Shown one piece after another: positions 53,432-63,998 of a stretch of DNA of 64,000 nucleotides; the stretch's first letter is position 1; every line of letters starts with the position of its first letter. The translations under genes were made by a program, and so were the position numbers. A model generated the notes under the pieces. It made no database searches and was not told the DNA's origin. It saw only the letters and a list, made by a program, of their open reading frames with translations. The stretch spans positions 1 through 64,000 of the forward strand of contig CAMVOC010000003.1 in the NCBI GenBank assembly GCA_947169045.1, read 5' to 3'. This stretch comes from an uncultured bacterium. Lineage in GTDB: Bacteria; Patescibacteriota; Gracilibacteria; Absconditabacterales; Absconditicoccaceae.

Positions 53432-54216
53432 TCTCCCTCGATTTCTTTGATTTGGTCGCGGATATTTGCGGCGTCTTCGAACCTTCGTTCTTTGATTGCG
53501 AGGTCTAATTGAGATTTTAAGTCCTTGGTAATCAGATTTTTTTCTGCTTTTGTCATTTTTTTGAGGCGTTTTAGTTTTCCGCGAGTGAAGGAAGAAAATT
53601 GTTGGAGATCGTCGTCAGTTTTTACGGTTTCTAGGTGTTTTACGTTTGATTGTGCGGCTTTTGGCGTTATGTGATGCTGCTTGTTGAATTTCTCTTGGAT
53701 CTCGCGACGACGGTAGGTCTCTCGTAATGATTTGAGGAGAGACTCGGTAAAACTGTCTGCGTACAAAACGACTTCTGAATTAGGATTTCTGGCAGTACGA
53801 CCGATGATTTGGATGAGAGACGTGGTGGAGCGTAGGAATCCTTCTTTGTCTGCGTCTAGTACTGCGATAAGAGAGACTTCTGGAAGATCGATTCCTTCAC
53901 GGAGTAAGTTAACTCCAACAATGATGTCAATGGCTCAGCTTTTTAGCTTTTTGATAATTTCTCGTCTGTCCATTGTTGCGACTTCACTGTGTAGATAGAA
54001 TGCTTTATATCCTTTGGAAATGAGGAAATTCGTCACTTCTTCACTGGATTTTTTCGTGAGTGTGATGAGGAGAATTTTTCCTTTTTTTGCAATATGTTGA
54101 TCGAGCTTTTTGAGTAGGTGATCCAAAAAGGCATCATTCTCTTTATCCTTTTGCTTTGCGATTTCTGCTTCGGAAAGTTGGAGATATTGTGTGAGTTTGT
54201 TACGATTTTTAGACAT
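53428..54216 (-). CDS. uvrB: UvrB C-terminal fragment (helicase domain 2 plus UVR motif)
   Basis: The 262 residues match UvrB from the second RecA-like domain (LLITLTKKSSEEVTNFL, VGVNLLREGIDLPEVSL, DADKEGFLRS, QIIGRTARN) to the C-terminal UVR motif (LAIKERRFEDAANIRDQIKE) that binds UvrA/UvrC. Full UvrB is about 670 residues; the ATP-binding P-loop domain, beta-hairpin and UvrA-binding domain are missing. ATG 54216 is preceded in frame by TAA at 54226-54228. It cannot act alone as a repair ATPase. It may be a relic, a split protein or an adaptor. One TGA (53935) encodes Gly. Confidence 0.85.
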
Positions 54217-54335
54217 TATGTATCTTTATTATTTAGTAAAGAGGTCTTTGTCGAAGGATTGTATGTATTTTGTGTTGCATTTTCAACCTGAAACACTATA
54301 TTTATCAGCGTTTTTTTATCTTTTTCTTTTTCCTG

Positions 54336-56564
54336 ATGAAACAGTTTTGGAATAATAGGAAAGTGGTGTTATCCATTGTACTTTGACTTTCTATCATTAT
54401 TGTGTTTTTTATTGCTTGGACCTTTAACGGTGAGACTCTTAAGAGAGGATTGACCTTTACTCCTCAAGGGGTGTTATCTTTCAGAAAAGGATTGGATATC
54501 TCTGGTGGAACTAAGTTGACGTATAGAGTAGATTATAGTAAGTATGCAGAAACTTATAAAAATTCTACTGAATTACAGTCTGTCCAAAATACGGTACAAA
54601 ATATTATTCTTCAGAATATTGATAATCGTATTTCTAAATTGGGAGTTAGTGATTACAAATCTTATACTCAACAATTAAATAATGAAACGCAGATTGTTGT
54701 AGAAATTTGAGGAGTTGCAGATCTCGATCAGGCAAAAGAAATTATTGGTAAAACCGTTGAACTTGAATTTAAGTTGCCAAATGAAGACGAAGGTGATGTA
54801 GAAGCTAGGAAAGCTCTTGCTGAAGAATATTATCAAGATATTCAAGGAAATCCTAATAAAATGGCTGAGCTTACTGAAGGTAAGACTTCTGAAAATGTGT
54901 TTTATCATAAGTACGATGAAGTAAGTTTGGCTCAGTTGCCAACGTTTTATCAGAAACAATCTCAGCTTTTAACTTCTTTGTCTGCTACTACAGGAAAATT
55001 TAGTGCAATTACTGAGGGAGTGTATGGAGATTCTGTCTCTTATGATCAAGAAGGAAATCCAATGGTACTTCCAGTTGAAGGATTTACGTTTTTTCGTGTG
55101 TTAGATTCAAAAACTCAGGAAAGAACTGCTGTTACTTATCAAGATGTGATTGAAGTCCTTGCTCAGATGGGAGTCTCTTATAGTACAGATTTGAATTTAC
55201 AAAACTCTGATCGTGGCGTTGCATCTGGGGATTATCAGTTTATTGATGGAACATTGCGATTTAATAACGGAGAATTCTATTCAGGTCAAGAAGTACTCAA
55301 TACAAGGATTTTAGCCTTAACTCAGGAGAGTACATTAGGAAAGACATTGGAAGAAACGTTAGCTGCTAATGAGGCTTTTGCAGAAAAAGTAACAGAGATA
55401 AAAGATGAATTAGCTAAGGACTTAACTCAAGATATTCCTGATACATCAGAGGCTTTTGATGGATGGATTGCACTTAGCGAGCTTCAACAAGCAATTCCTA
55501 GTTTTGATGCCGCAGCGACAGATGTGATTCAATCATACGAAGGGGATAATGGAGTGACTTATATTTTGATTATCAACGATAAAAAACTCGCTACCGAGCA
55601 TAAATATTCTTTTTTACAGGTAGATTGAGTGGATCAGTCAGCTTTTTCTTCTGCTTTAAAGACGCAGACGTTGTATACCATTGAAGATCTCTTTGTACAG
55701 GACCGTTTGACGTGGGTAACTGCTCAAACTCCAGATGGAAAGATCTTGAATGGAGCTAACTTTAAATATGCGGGAGTAAGTAATTCACAACTTGGACAAC
55801 CTGTTGTTGTGCTGAATTTCGATGATCAAGGAAAAGAAATTTTCTGTCATATTACAGAGAGTAATATTGGAAAACAAATGGCGATTTTTATTGGAGGTCA
55901 GCCTATTACTGCTCCAGTTATTCAGTCAAAAATTTGTGATGGATCTGCTCAGATTGATGGACAATTTACTCCAGCTTCTGCTAAGGAACTTGCCAATTCT
56001 TTAAATGATGGAGCATTGCCTGCGCCTTTGATCTTGATGCAGGAGGAGAAAGTGAGCCCAACGCTTGGAGATAGCGCTTTCTCTGGGGCTGTCTTTGCGA
56101 TGTTTATTGGACTTTTCTTGATTTGGGTGTATATGACGATTAAGTATGGATTTAAAAAAGGTCTGATTTCACTTCTTTCTTTGGTAAGTTATTTGCTTGT
56201 GCTTTTGGCAGTTGTTAAAGTGATTGATTATGCGTTGTCTTTGTCAGGAATTGCTGCTATTATTCTTTCGATAGGAATGGCTGTAGATGCGAATGTTTTG
56301 ATCTTTGAGAGGTTAAAAGAAGAAAAAGCTGAAGGAAAGACGGATGATGTTGCTATTAAAAACGCTTATGAGAGGAGTCGAATTGCTATCAAGGATGCTC
56401 AGCTTTCTACCTGATTGATTGGATTATTGTTATTTATGATGGGAATTAATATGTTTAAAGGTTTTGGAGCTATGATTATCGTTGGAGTATTGTTGACGTT
56501 GTTAATTAATGTGCCTTTGATTCAAGAATTGTTACATCTCTTTTATCCTGTTAAGAAGAAATAA
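54336..56564 (+). CDS. secD: Protein translocase subunit SecD
   Basis: A 742-aa SecD. One N-terminal helix, then RKGLDISGGTKLTYRV (the family's GLDLxGG motif), a large periplasmic P1 region, and five C-terminal helices with GMAVDANVLIFERLKEE near residue 648. It uses the ion gradient to pull proteins from SecYEG. The periplasmic part is longer than in E. coli and carries extra charged segments. Four TGA codons encode Gly. No secF adjoins; the next gene is a lipoprotein whose ATG overlaps the secD stop (TAATG). Confidence 0.92.
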
Positions 56565-57136
56565 TGAAAAAAAATGCTTGTTATTTGTGTTTGTTAGTAC
56601 TTTTGTTACTCGCTGGATGTGGTAAACAAACGGCGATAGAGTACAATGATGCTTTGGTTGATGCTACTAAGGCGTGCTTGACGGCTGAAGTGCAGGTGTG
56701 GGAGTCTCTAGCTCAAAGTGATATTCCTTCATCTAGCGATGCTTTGCAAACGGCGAAGTCTACGTGTGAGGCTTCTCATGCGACTGTTAGTGATTTGGGA
56801 GATTTTGATGGTGATGGTCAGCTTTGAAAGACTGTTGAAAATGTTTTATCTGTGGAACTTCAGTATTTGTCTGTTTTGGAAGAAGTGCTTTCTTATAGTA
56901 CTGATACTCCTTGGACTGATGCTCAACAAGAGGAATATCTTGATCTTCAAGAACAATTAGCTGCTCTTAGAGCTCAAGCGATTGAACTGTCAGAACAAGT
57001 GGTTACCTTGCAAGAAGAATTTGCTCAACAGCATGATTTTGTCATTGAAGAAAGCGTTATTTCAAATGGTACAGAAGAAGCTTTAGTAGGGGATGGTGAA
57101 GGTACCGCTGAGGAGGAAGCTTTCATTGAAAGATAA
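56564..57136 (+). CDS. Lipoprotein of unknown function
   Basis: A 190-aa protein with a classic lipoprotein signal (MKKNACYLCLLVLLLLAGCG); cleavage would precede Cys 19. The rest is helical, Glu/Gln/Ala-rich, with a coiled coil (LQEQLAALRAQAIELSEQVV) near residue 126 and a short Asp-rich loop DFDGDGQ near 83. One TGA (56825-56827) encodes Gly. The start overlaps the secD stop, so translational coupling is likely and a link to export is possible. Confidence 0.8.
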
Positions 57137-57172
57137 TTTTTTGTACTTTTTCGCTATTTTTTTGGACGTTTT

Positions 57173-57201
57173 TTGCTTTTTTAGATGGTATTGAATATAC
57201 T
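57173..57201 (+). promoter_or_regulatory. Probable pilB promoter
   Basis: TTGCTT (57173-57178), 17-base spacer, TATACT (57196-57201). The start near 57208 would fall inside the hairpin at 57203-57226. Confidence 0.4.
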
Positions 57202-57202
57202 T

Positions 57203-57232
57203 AAAGAGATTCTCAGGAGTCTCTTTTATTTT
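57203..57232 (+). terminator. Hairpin terminator or attenuator upstream of pilB
   Basis: A 10-bp stem AAAGAGATTC (57203-57212) / GAGTCTCTTT (57217-57226) with a 4-base loop and TTATTTTAT after it. It would end the secD-lipoprotein transcript; the T-run is broken by A. Confidence 0.55.
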
Positions 57233-57243
57233 ATGATGCTGGA

Positions 57244-58824
57244 ATGACCGATTTGATCAATTCAATCCTTGATCTTTCACAAGTCCAAGCTTTGCACGTG
57301 GATTTTTCCCGATTGCAAAAAATTCCTAGGCAACAAGCGGAACAGCGTCAGATAATCCTTTTTGATAGAGATGCCGATAAATTTGTACACGTCTTAACTA
57401 CCAATAATCATCCTGAGGAATTAAAAAATTTTCTTGTGCAACTTACGAATCAGGGGGTTAAATATAAGGTATTTTATACTTCATTAGAAGGATTTTTGCA
57501 CGCAGTGACGTGGTATGATCAACTGGAGCAACAACAAGAACAGGAACTTCAGCAATTACAAATTCAACAACAAGCAAAAGGTCAGTCTGCAATTACTATT
57601 ATGAAAGAGCTTTTTCAAAAAAGAGCAACTTTCGATCCTGGAAAATTTATTATGGAATTAGTAAGACTTTCGTTTCAATCTGGTGCTTCGGACTTACATT
57701 TTCAGCCTTCTGATACTTTTGTTGTTCTGCGTTTGAGGTTGGATGGAATTTTGCATGATATTTTGCAGTTTGATATTAAAGATTTTGGGAAATATTTGCA
57801 GAAACTTAAGTTTATCTCTGGAGTAAAGACGAATGTGAATTCTTTACCTCAGGATGGAAGATTTAGCTTTGAATCTCATACTCCACAAGGAGAAATAAAA
57901 AAAATAGATGCAAGGGTCAGCTTTATTCCTGGTCTTTTGTCTGAATCTACGGTGATTAGATTTTTGGATTCTTCTCGTAAGATCTCTACATTTCAGGATA
58001 TTGGCTTTTTGGATAGAGAATATAATATTTTGAAGCCATATTTGGCTAAGACTACAGGAATTATTATCGTCGCAGGTCCTACAGGATCAGGGAAAACAAC
58101 AACGCTTTATACGGCGTTACAGACGCTTAATACCTGAAAAACTAAGATTATTACGTTGGAAGATCCTGTTGAATATCTAATGCCTTGAATACAACAGTCG
58201 CAAATTGATTATTCTAAAGGGTATGATTATGAAACGGGGTTGCATGCTGTGCTTCGTCATGATCCTGATGTTATCTTGGTGGGGGAAACTAGGTCTCAAG
58301 AAACGGCGGATATCTCTATTACTGCGGCACTTACCTGACATTTAGTGTTTACGACTCTTCATACTAATAATGCTATTGCTTCGATTGAAAGGTTGCTTTC
58401 GATGAACGTGAAACCTTATCTTTTAGCTCCAGCTTTGCAGTTGGTAGTCGGGCAGAGGCTTGTACGTAAGGTTTGCCCACATTGTAGTGTTAAGACGGCT
58501 GCGAGTTATGCTGCTGATGCAGAGATTCAGCAGACGCTTTCTGCTTTGCGTCCTTTTGGCTTGAAATTGCCTGAATATGATGGACAAGTCTTGGCGGTCA
58601 ATGGTTGTGAGCAGTGTAATCATACGTGATATATTTGAAGAATTGCAGTGATAGAACTTCTAGAAATTACTGAAGAGATAAGGAATCTGATTGTTAATTC
58701 TGGGACTGCATCGGAGATTTATGCTAAAGCTAGGGCTAACGGCTTTATTTCTATGCAAGAAGATGGAATTCTTAAAGTATTATCTTGATTGACGACGATT
58801 GATGAGCTACATAGAGTGCTTTAA
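57244..58824 (+). CDS. pilB: Type IV pilus / type II secretion assembly ATPase (PilB/GspE)
   Basis: A 526-aa secretion ATPase. An N-terminal region with a Gln-rich stretch (QLEQQQEQELQQLQIQQQ) leads to the core: ASDLHFQP, Walker A GPTGSGKTTT near residue 278, ITLEDPVEY Asp box, DPDVILVGETR Walker B, and TALTGHLVFTTLHTNN His box. A four-Cys zinc site (CPHC ... CEQC) follows, as in extension ATPases. Six TGA codons encode Gly, including the one before HLVFTTLHT. It drives pilus assembly, important for attachment or DNA uptake. Confidence 0.93.
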
Positions 58825-58868
58825 CTATATTACTTTTTATTTCTACCTTTTATCTCTTTGGTTGTTGT

Positions 58869-59243
58869 ATGGAAACATTTGTTAATTCGACCAGTCTTCT
58901 CTTATTGGAACCGAGTACTCTTCTTTCGGTCGTTTTATCAATTGCTGTAACATTGTATGGGTTAGGAGGTTTGGGATCTTTTTACGCGTATATCCCGCAG
59001 GTAAAGGTGGAAAATGATACCATGACAAAAATGAATTTGTGACAATATATTTGTTGGTTAATAGGGTTAATTTTATTATTTGTGTATACGATAGTTATCG
59101 CTCAGGCGCTTTGGCTTTCAGTCTTGTTGATTGTGGAATTAGTTGTGATGGTGACGTTGTTCTGTCTGCTGTTATGTAGAAAATATTTGTATGTGAAAGA
59201 ATTATCGAAAAAACTGGCTTGTAATAAGAAAAATTGGTTTTAA
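58869..59243 (+). CDS. Small membrane protein, unknown
   Basis: A 124-aa protein that is open only with one TGA (59039-59041) as Gly. Three hydrophobic segments (about residues 17-42, 62-78 and 80-99) and a basic Cys-containing tail (LACNKKNWF). It follows pilB by 44 bases and ends before a terminator, so it may belong to the pilB transcript and to the pilus system. No known family recognised. Confidence 0.6.
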
Positions 59244-59275
59244 TCTTGCTTTACAGCATATTTTCAGTTTATCAA

Positions 59276-59306
59276 AAAGAACCCGTTTAGGGTTCTTTAT
59301 TTTATT
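59276..59306. terminator. Bidirectional intrinsic terminator
   Basis: Stem AAAGAACCC (59276-59284) / GGGTTCTTT (59290-59298), loop GTTTA, T-rich on the right and A-rich on the left. It serves both the pilB-side transcript and the converging valS. Confidence 0.85.
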
Positions 59307-61785
59307 ATGCACAGTTTACGGCTAAATTTCCTTCTTCTCGCTGGATTTTCTTTGCTTTAGTGACTCCGATAAGATCGTCTTCAAATTGCTGGATAGCAAG
59401 TTTTTCTTGTTCAGTACACGTGATTTTGAGTGTTTCGATTTCTGCTCCCATAGAGATTTGGGATTCAGATTTGTATTTTCTCACTTGTTCAACGACGTCG
59501 AGTGTTAGATTCATAGCAGAGAGGAGATTTTGCTTGTCTGCGTTTGTTTCGTTGGCTGTAAGAGGTTGTGGAAATTGTGTCCTATGGATAGAAGAAACAT
59601 CTGTTTTGAAGTATTCTTGGTAGATTTCTTCGGTGATATGTGGAAGATATGGAGCAATGAGTTGTAAAATAGTATAGAATACGTAATAGAGTGTTTGTTG
59701 TCAGCTTTTTTTCTTTTCTTGTCCGTTTTGGAAACGCTCTGGTTGGTATAGGCGCACTTTGATGAGCTCAAGATAGTTGTCGCAGAAATCTGCTCGGAAA
59801 AACTCTTCAAAAGCGATTTTTGCTAGTCCGTATTCGAAATTATTTAGGTGCTTAGTCATTTTTTCGATAGTGAGGTTCAATTTTGCGAGGATTCGTTGAT
59901 CAGTTGGATATCCTGCTTTTTCTCCTGTTAGTATTTCTTTATCGGTCCATGATGCTTTGTTCTCGTCTACGGATTCTCCAAGTTGCATCTTTACGAATTG
60001 GAAAGCGTTCCAAAGCTTAGTAACGAGTTTTTGCCCTTTTTTAAGTTCTTCTTCGTCAAATACAATATCTTTTCCAAGTTGTCCACTGGCAGTTCGGTAT
60101 CTTACGGCGTCTGCCCCTCGTTGTTTGATGAGATTTTCTGGTTCTATTTTTGCGTTTCCGGATGATTTTGAGATTTTTTCACTTTTCCCTGCGAGTACGT
60201 GTCCGGAAATCATGATGTTTTCGAAAGGAATTTCTCCGGTTCTTAAGTAGGATTGAAGCGTTGTATATAACAGTCGCGTCCTGATAATATCGTGAGCTTG
60301 TGGTCTCAGAGAGAATGGGATAAGATTTCCTCCTGTCCGACCGTCTCTTTTGAGGAAAGTCTCATTGATATATGGGGTGAGAGCTGATGTAAATCGCGTA
60401 TCAAGAACGAGCGTTTCTGGTTCTACTTGGTCGGCTGTATATCCCTCTGGAAGATCTCTGTACGGATCGATCATTCCTTTTGCTAATTGGGTTTCGCTTG
60501 GAAGGATGATTTCGTTTGTTGTTTTGGAATATCGTACAGGGATAGGAATTCAGAATTTTCTACTTCTGGAAATATTCCAGTCTCGAGCGAGATTATTGAT
60601 CCAATCGCTAGATCTTTTTTTCATAAATTCAGGAAACCATTGCATTTTTTCGTTTTGTCCGAGGAGGATGTCCTTTTTGTCCAAAATTGTTACAAATCGT
60701 TGATATACAGGGATGATTTCGATAGGAGTTTTCCCTCTTTCGGAGATTTTTTTTGCTTGAATAATAGGATCACGTTTGACGATAATTTTATCTGTAGGGT
60801 TGGTGCAGTTTTCGTCTTTATGTTCGAAGAATTCCATGATTTGACGTCTAGCTTCATCGATTTTAAGTCCTTCGATAGTTTCGCACTGAGAATTCTCGAT
60901 TTTTCCGTATCTGTTGATGATAATTTTTTCTGGGAGATGGTGCTTTTGCACTCGGTATACGTCAGTTTCGTCTCCATAGGTACAACACATTACCACTCCA
61001 CTTCCTTTGTCCATTTTTACTTTGTCATCACCGAGGAAAGGTACGGTGTCACCTAATGGTGTGGTGATTTTTCTACCGATATATTTAGCAAATCTTTCGT
61101 CTTCAGGGTGACAAAAGACGGCAACACATGCTGGAAGCATTTCAGGTCTGGTGGTAGCAATAATTAGCTTTTCTCCGTCGTCTAGGGTAAAATTAAGATA
61201 ATTGAAAAATTCATTAAATTCTTGTTCTTCAGTTTCTGCTTGAGCGATTGTGGTTTGAGTCTTTGTGCATCGAAGGGCTGGGAATTTTTTCCCGATAATA
61301 TCACCGGATTTAACCATTTCTACAAACCTTTTTTGTACGAGTTGTTGTACTTCTGGTGAAATGGTCGCATATGTTCTGTTTCGATCAACAGACATTCCCA
61401 GTGATTGTCGTAGAGATTTGTAAAGATCTCTATATTTTTGGTTAATTTTTAGGCATTCTTCGACAAAATCACTTCTTTCCATCTCTTTGATGTTGATTTT
61501 GAGCTCTCTCTCTACTAATTGTTCTGTAGGGATTCCATTGTCATCGTATCCCATAGGATAGAAGACGTTAAATCCTTGCATTCTTTTGTATCTTGCTATG
61601 ATTTCTGCTTGAGTATAAGAAAAAATATGCCCAATATGAAGCTTCCCACTGACGGTAGGAGGAGGAGTATCAATAGAGAAAATCAGCTTTGGATCTGTCC
61701 TTGTGAGATCGAAAGCATTAGTTTGTTGTTCTGCTCGAAATTGTTGTCGTTTCGCTTCAGACGATCTGAAATCGTATTTGGACAT
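59305..61785 (-). CDS. valS: Valyl-tRNA synthetase
   Basis: An 826-aa class I synthetase. HIGH motif at residues 50-53 (GKLHIGHIF), the editing domain with ATTRPEMLPACVAV, KISKS near residue 536 (SEKISKSSGN), then an anticodon-binding helical domain. The TTRPE and GDETDVY elements fit ValS rather than IleS or LeuS. The long C-terminal coiled coil is short here. Two TGA codons (60550, 59701) encode Gly, one in the active-site RKFGIPIPV where Gly is usual. ATG 61785. Confidence 0.93.
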
Positions 61786-61810
61786 AAAAATTCTCGTAAA
61801 AAAAGATAAA

Positions 61811-61834
61811 GAAAAAAGATGCTATCGTAGCATC
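61811..61834 (-). terminator. Intrinsic terminator after the cytidylate-kinase-like gene
   Basis: On the minus strand GATGCTA / TAGCATC with a 3-base loop is followed by TTTTTTC, about 20 bases past the stop of the upstream gene and just before valS. Confidence 0.75.
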
Positions 61835-61855
61835 CTTCAAAGATAGTGATTTTTG

Positions 61856-62392
61856 TTAGGCTTTCAAGTTTTTTTCAATTGTTTTGATTATCTCATCGAT
61901 TGTTTTGTCACTGGTGTCGATGACGAGAGAATAGTTCTTATGGTCTCGGATGTCAATATTGTATAGCTTGATATATCTTTCTTGGTCAGCTTTATTTCTC
62001 TTTTTGACTTCTTGTAGACTTTGTGCTAAGTCTTTTGCGGTTTCTGTGCTTCTTTGGTCTCCTAAGATCCTCTGGGCAGCGACTTTATCTTGTACGTCCA
62101 AAAGTATCCTAAAAGCCTTAGGTTGAGCGTAAAATCCAAGTCTGCTATCCAAAATAATTTTCCCATTCAAAGGGAGACTTTTTTGATATTCTTCGTATTT
62201 GAGGTCAAAGGTTTCTCTGTTTTCTGGCTTCTCACCCAACAGATTAAAAGACTGGATATCTAATCACATTTCGGCTGCCAATTGACGTTTCATATTCCCG
62301 ATAGAAATTACTTCATATCCTAGTTTTTCTGCTAATTTTTTAGCTACAGTAGACTTACCGCTACCGGCTTTACCTCAGAGCGTTATGAGCAT
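61856..62392 (-). CDS. Cytidylate-kinase-like P-loop nucleotide kinase
   Basis: A 178-aa protein. The start MLITLGGKAGSGKSTVAKKL holds a P-loop (GKAGSGKST), with one Gly of LGG from TGA 62375. LDSRLGFYAQPKAFRILLDV matches the short archaeal-type CMP kinase (its ID/SR-lg pattern), and RSTETAKDL gives the Arg-rich lid. It probably phosphorylates CMP or dCMP. Without the second TGA (62264) the P-loop would be lost. TAA at 61856-61858; terminator follows. Confidence 0.8.
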
Positions 62393-62422
62393 AAATATCG
62401 TACTTATTGATAAATAGTGCAA

Positions 62423-62509
62423 TTATTTCTTTTTAGCTGGAGCTTTTTTAGCAGGAGCTTTTTTAGCAGCTGGTTTTGCTGTAGTTTTACAAGATTTGCA
62501 ACAAGGCAT
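62423..62509 (-). CDS. 28-residue Cys/Lys/Ala/Pro-rich peptide
   Basis: A tiny frame from ATG 62509 to TAA 62423-62425. It begins MPCCKSCK and continues as repeats of KKAPA ending in four Lys, so it looks like a histone H1-type tail with a CCxxC metal-binding head. The same KKAPAKKKK pattern ends ribosomal protein S1 (rpsA) here. Coding is suggested by the strongly patterned codons and by its own ATG and stop between two genes. It lies upstream of the kinase gene on the same strand. It could bind nucleic acid. Function unknown. Confidence 0.55.
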   Translation of the reverse strand: MPCCKSCKTTAKPAAKKAPAKKAPAKKK

Positions 62510-62595
62510 AGTATTTGTTGATAAAAGATAAAAATTTGTCGCTGTGAGCGTATTCAAGCAAAATGAAAAATCAATCCGAAAACGTGCATATTTCC

Positions 62596-62622
62596 TTGAC
62601 TTTCTAAAATATTGCTTATAAA
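62596..62622 (+). promoter_or_regulatory. Promoter of glyA
   Basis: TTGACT (62596-62601), 15-base spacer, TATAAA (62617-62622). The leader to the ATG at 62745 is about 115 bases; no recognised riboswitch. A TCAGCTTTTT copy lies in it at 62728-62737. Confidence 0.5.
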
Positions 62623-62744
62623 TTATGATGACTTTGGGAGAGGGGATGAGATGTTGTTTCCTGGGGTAGTGATTTGAAACTTTTATTGAAAATGGTCCTT
62701 GAATAACTATGTTTATGATTGTTTATTTCAGCTTTTTTTTGCTT

Positions 62745-63998
62745 ATGGATGAGGTGCAACGTCTTATCGATGCAGAATATGCTCGTCAACAAACGGGAAT
62801 AGAACTTATTGCGAGTGAAAATTACCAATCTCCTGCTGTTTTGAAGGCACAGGCGAGTGTTTTTGCTAATAAATATGCGGAAGGGTATCCTGGAAGACGT
62901 TATTATGGAGGGAATCGTTATACTGATGAATTGGAACATTTGGCAATTGATAGAGCAAAAGCTTTGTTTCATTGCGATCATGCTAATGTTCAGGCACTTT
63001 CTGGTGCGAATGCGAATCTTTGTTTTTATACGGCAGTGATGAAGCCAGGAGACACGATTTTGGGGATGGATTTAACTCATGGTGGGCATTTGACGCATGG
63101 AGCTCCCGTTACATTTTTTTCTCATGTGTTTAATTTTCAGAGATATCAGACTTTACCTACTGGGGAAATTGATTTTGCTCAGGTTCGTCAGCTTGCTCGT
63201 GATTTGCGCCCTCAAGTAATTTTGGCGTGATTCTCCGCTTATCCTCGTGAATTGGAATACGCTAAATTTGCCGAAATAGCTCAAGAAAGCTGATCTATTT
63301 TGTATGCAGATATTTCTCATATTGGAGGGTTTATTGCTGCAGGACTTCTCAAGAATCCTTTTGATGAGGGGTTTCATGCTGCGATGACGACTACTCATAA
63401 ATCTCTGCGTGGACCTCGTGGTGCACTTCTTCTTTCTCAGGGGAAAGTTTCCAATCCGCTTAAAAAACCGGAAGATACCTTAGAAAATCTTCCTACTCGT
63501 ATCGATAGGGCGGTATTTCCTTGATTTCAAGGTGGGCCTCATATGCATACGATTGCAGGAATTGCTATTGCTTTAGAAGAGGCGACTACTCCTGCCTTTA
63601 GACAGTATGCTCAACAAGCGCTTTTGAATGCACAGATTCTTGCCTCTGATTTGCAGGCTTATGGATATCAGTTAGTTACTGGGGGTACGGATAATCATAT
63701 GGTGATTCTTGATTTTACTTGAACTGGGTTGGATGGGGCGAGTGCAGAGGAGCTTCTGGAATCTATCGGCATCTCTACTTCAAAATCTACTATTCCTAAC
63801 GATCCCAATCCTCCTTTTCGTCCTTCTGGACTTAGAATTGGGACTCCGGCAATGACGACGAGAGGAGTCAAAGAAAGCTGAATGCATCACATTGCAACTT
63901 TTATTCATCAAGCACTCAGTAGTGGTGGAGATGAAACCATTTTAACGAGATTACAGGCAGAGGTGACAGAGTTTTGTACATTGTATCCTTTGCCATAA
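62745..63998 (+). CDS. glyA: Serine hydroxymethyltransferase
   Basis: A 417-aa PLP enzyme that converts serine plus tetrahydrofolate to glycine and methylene-THF. Motifs: GIELIASENYQS, EGYPGRRYYGGN, LDLTHGGHLTHG-type loop, and the PLP Lys 219 in TTTHKSLRGPRG. Five TGA codons encode Gly, two in the conserved LAGFSAYPRELEY and ESGSILYADISHIGG stretch. ATG 62745 gives a normal length; an in-frame ATG at 62709 would add a hydrophobic 12-residue lead. TAA at 63996-63998, two bases before the window end. A glycine-making enzyme is fitting in a cell with an extra Gly codon, though it is universal. Confidence 0.95.

Larger units (their letters stand above)
1539..62737. repeat. Dispersed 10-mer TCAGCTTTTT, 23 copies
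   Basis: Copies on + start at 1539, 4516, 5537, 12965, 14003, 23739, 24653, 26554, 29778, 35390, 37577, 38227, 48648, 53935, 55638, 59701 and 62728. Reverse-complement copies start at 3005, 5730, 9083, 33422, 51397 and 56333. They occur in genes of both directions, in all reading frames, and in leaders. By rough base composition fewer than one copy would be expected. This entry marks the span of the family, not one block. Confidence 0.75.

Noticed and set aside
62423..62480. Simple DNA repeat (AGCTTTTTTAGC-type units) rather than a gene
   Set aside because: The unit is 15 bases (five codons), stays in frame and is flanked by a proper ATG, Cys-rich head and TAA, so a peptide gene is more likely, at modest confidence.
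62602..62744. A glycine or THF riboswitch in the glyA leader
   Set aside because: The leader has a GGGAGAGGGG stretch that caught the eye, but I could not find the conserved paired core of either class.
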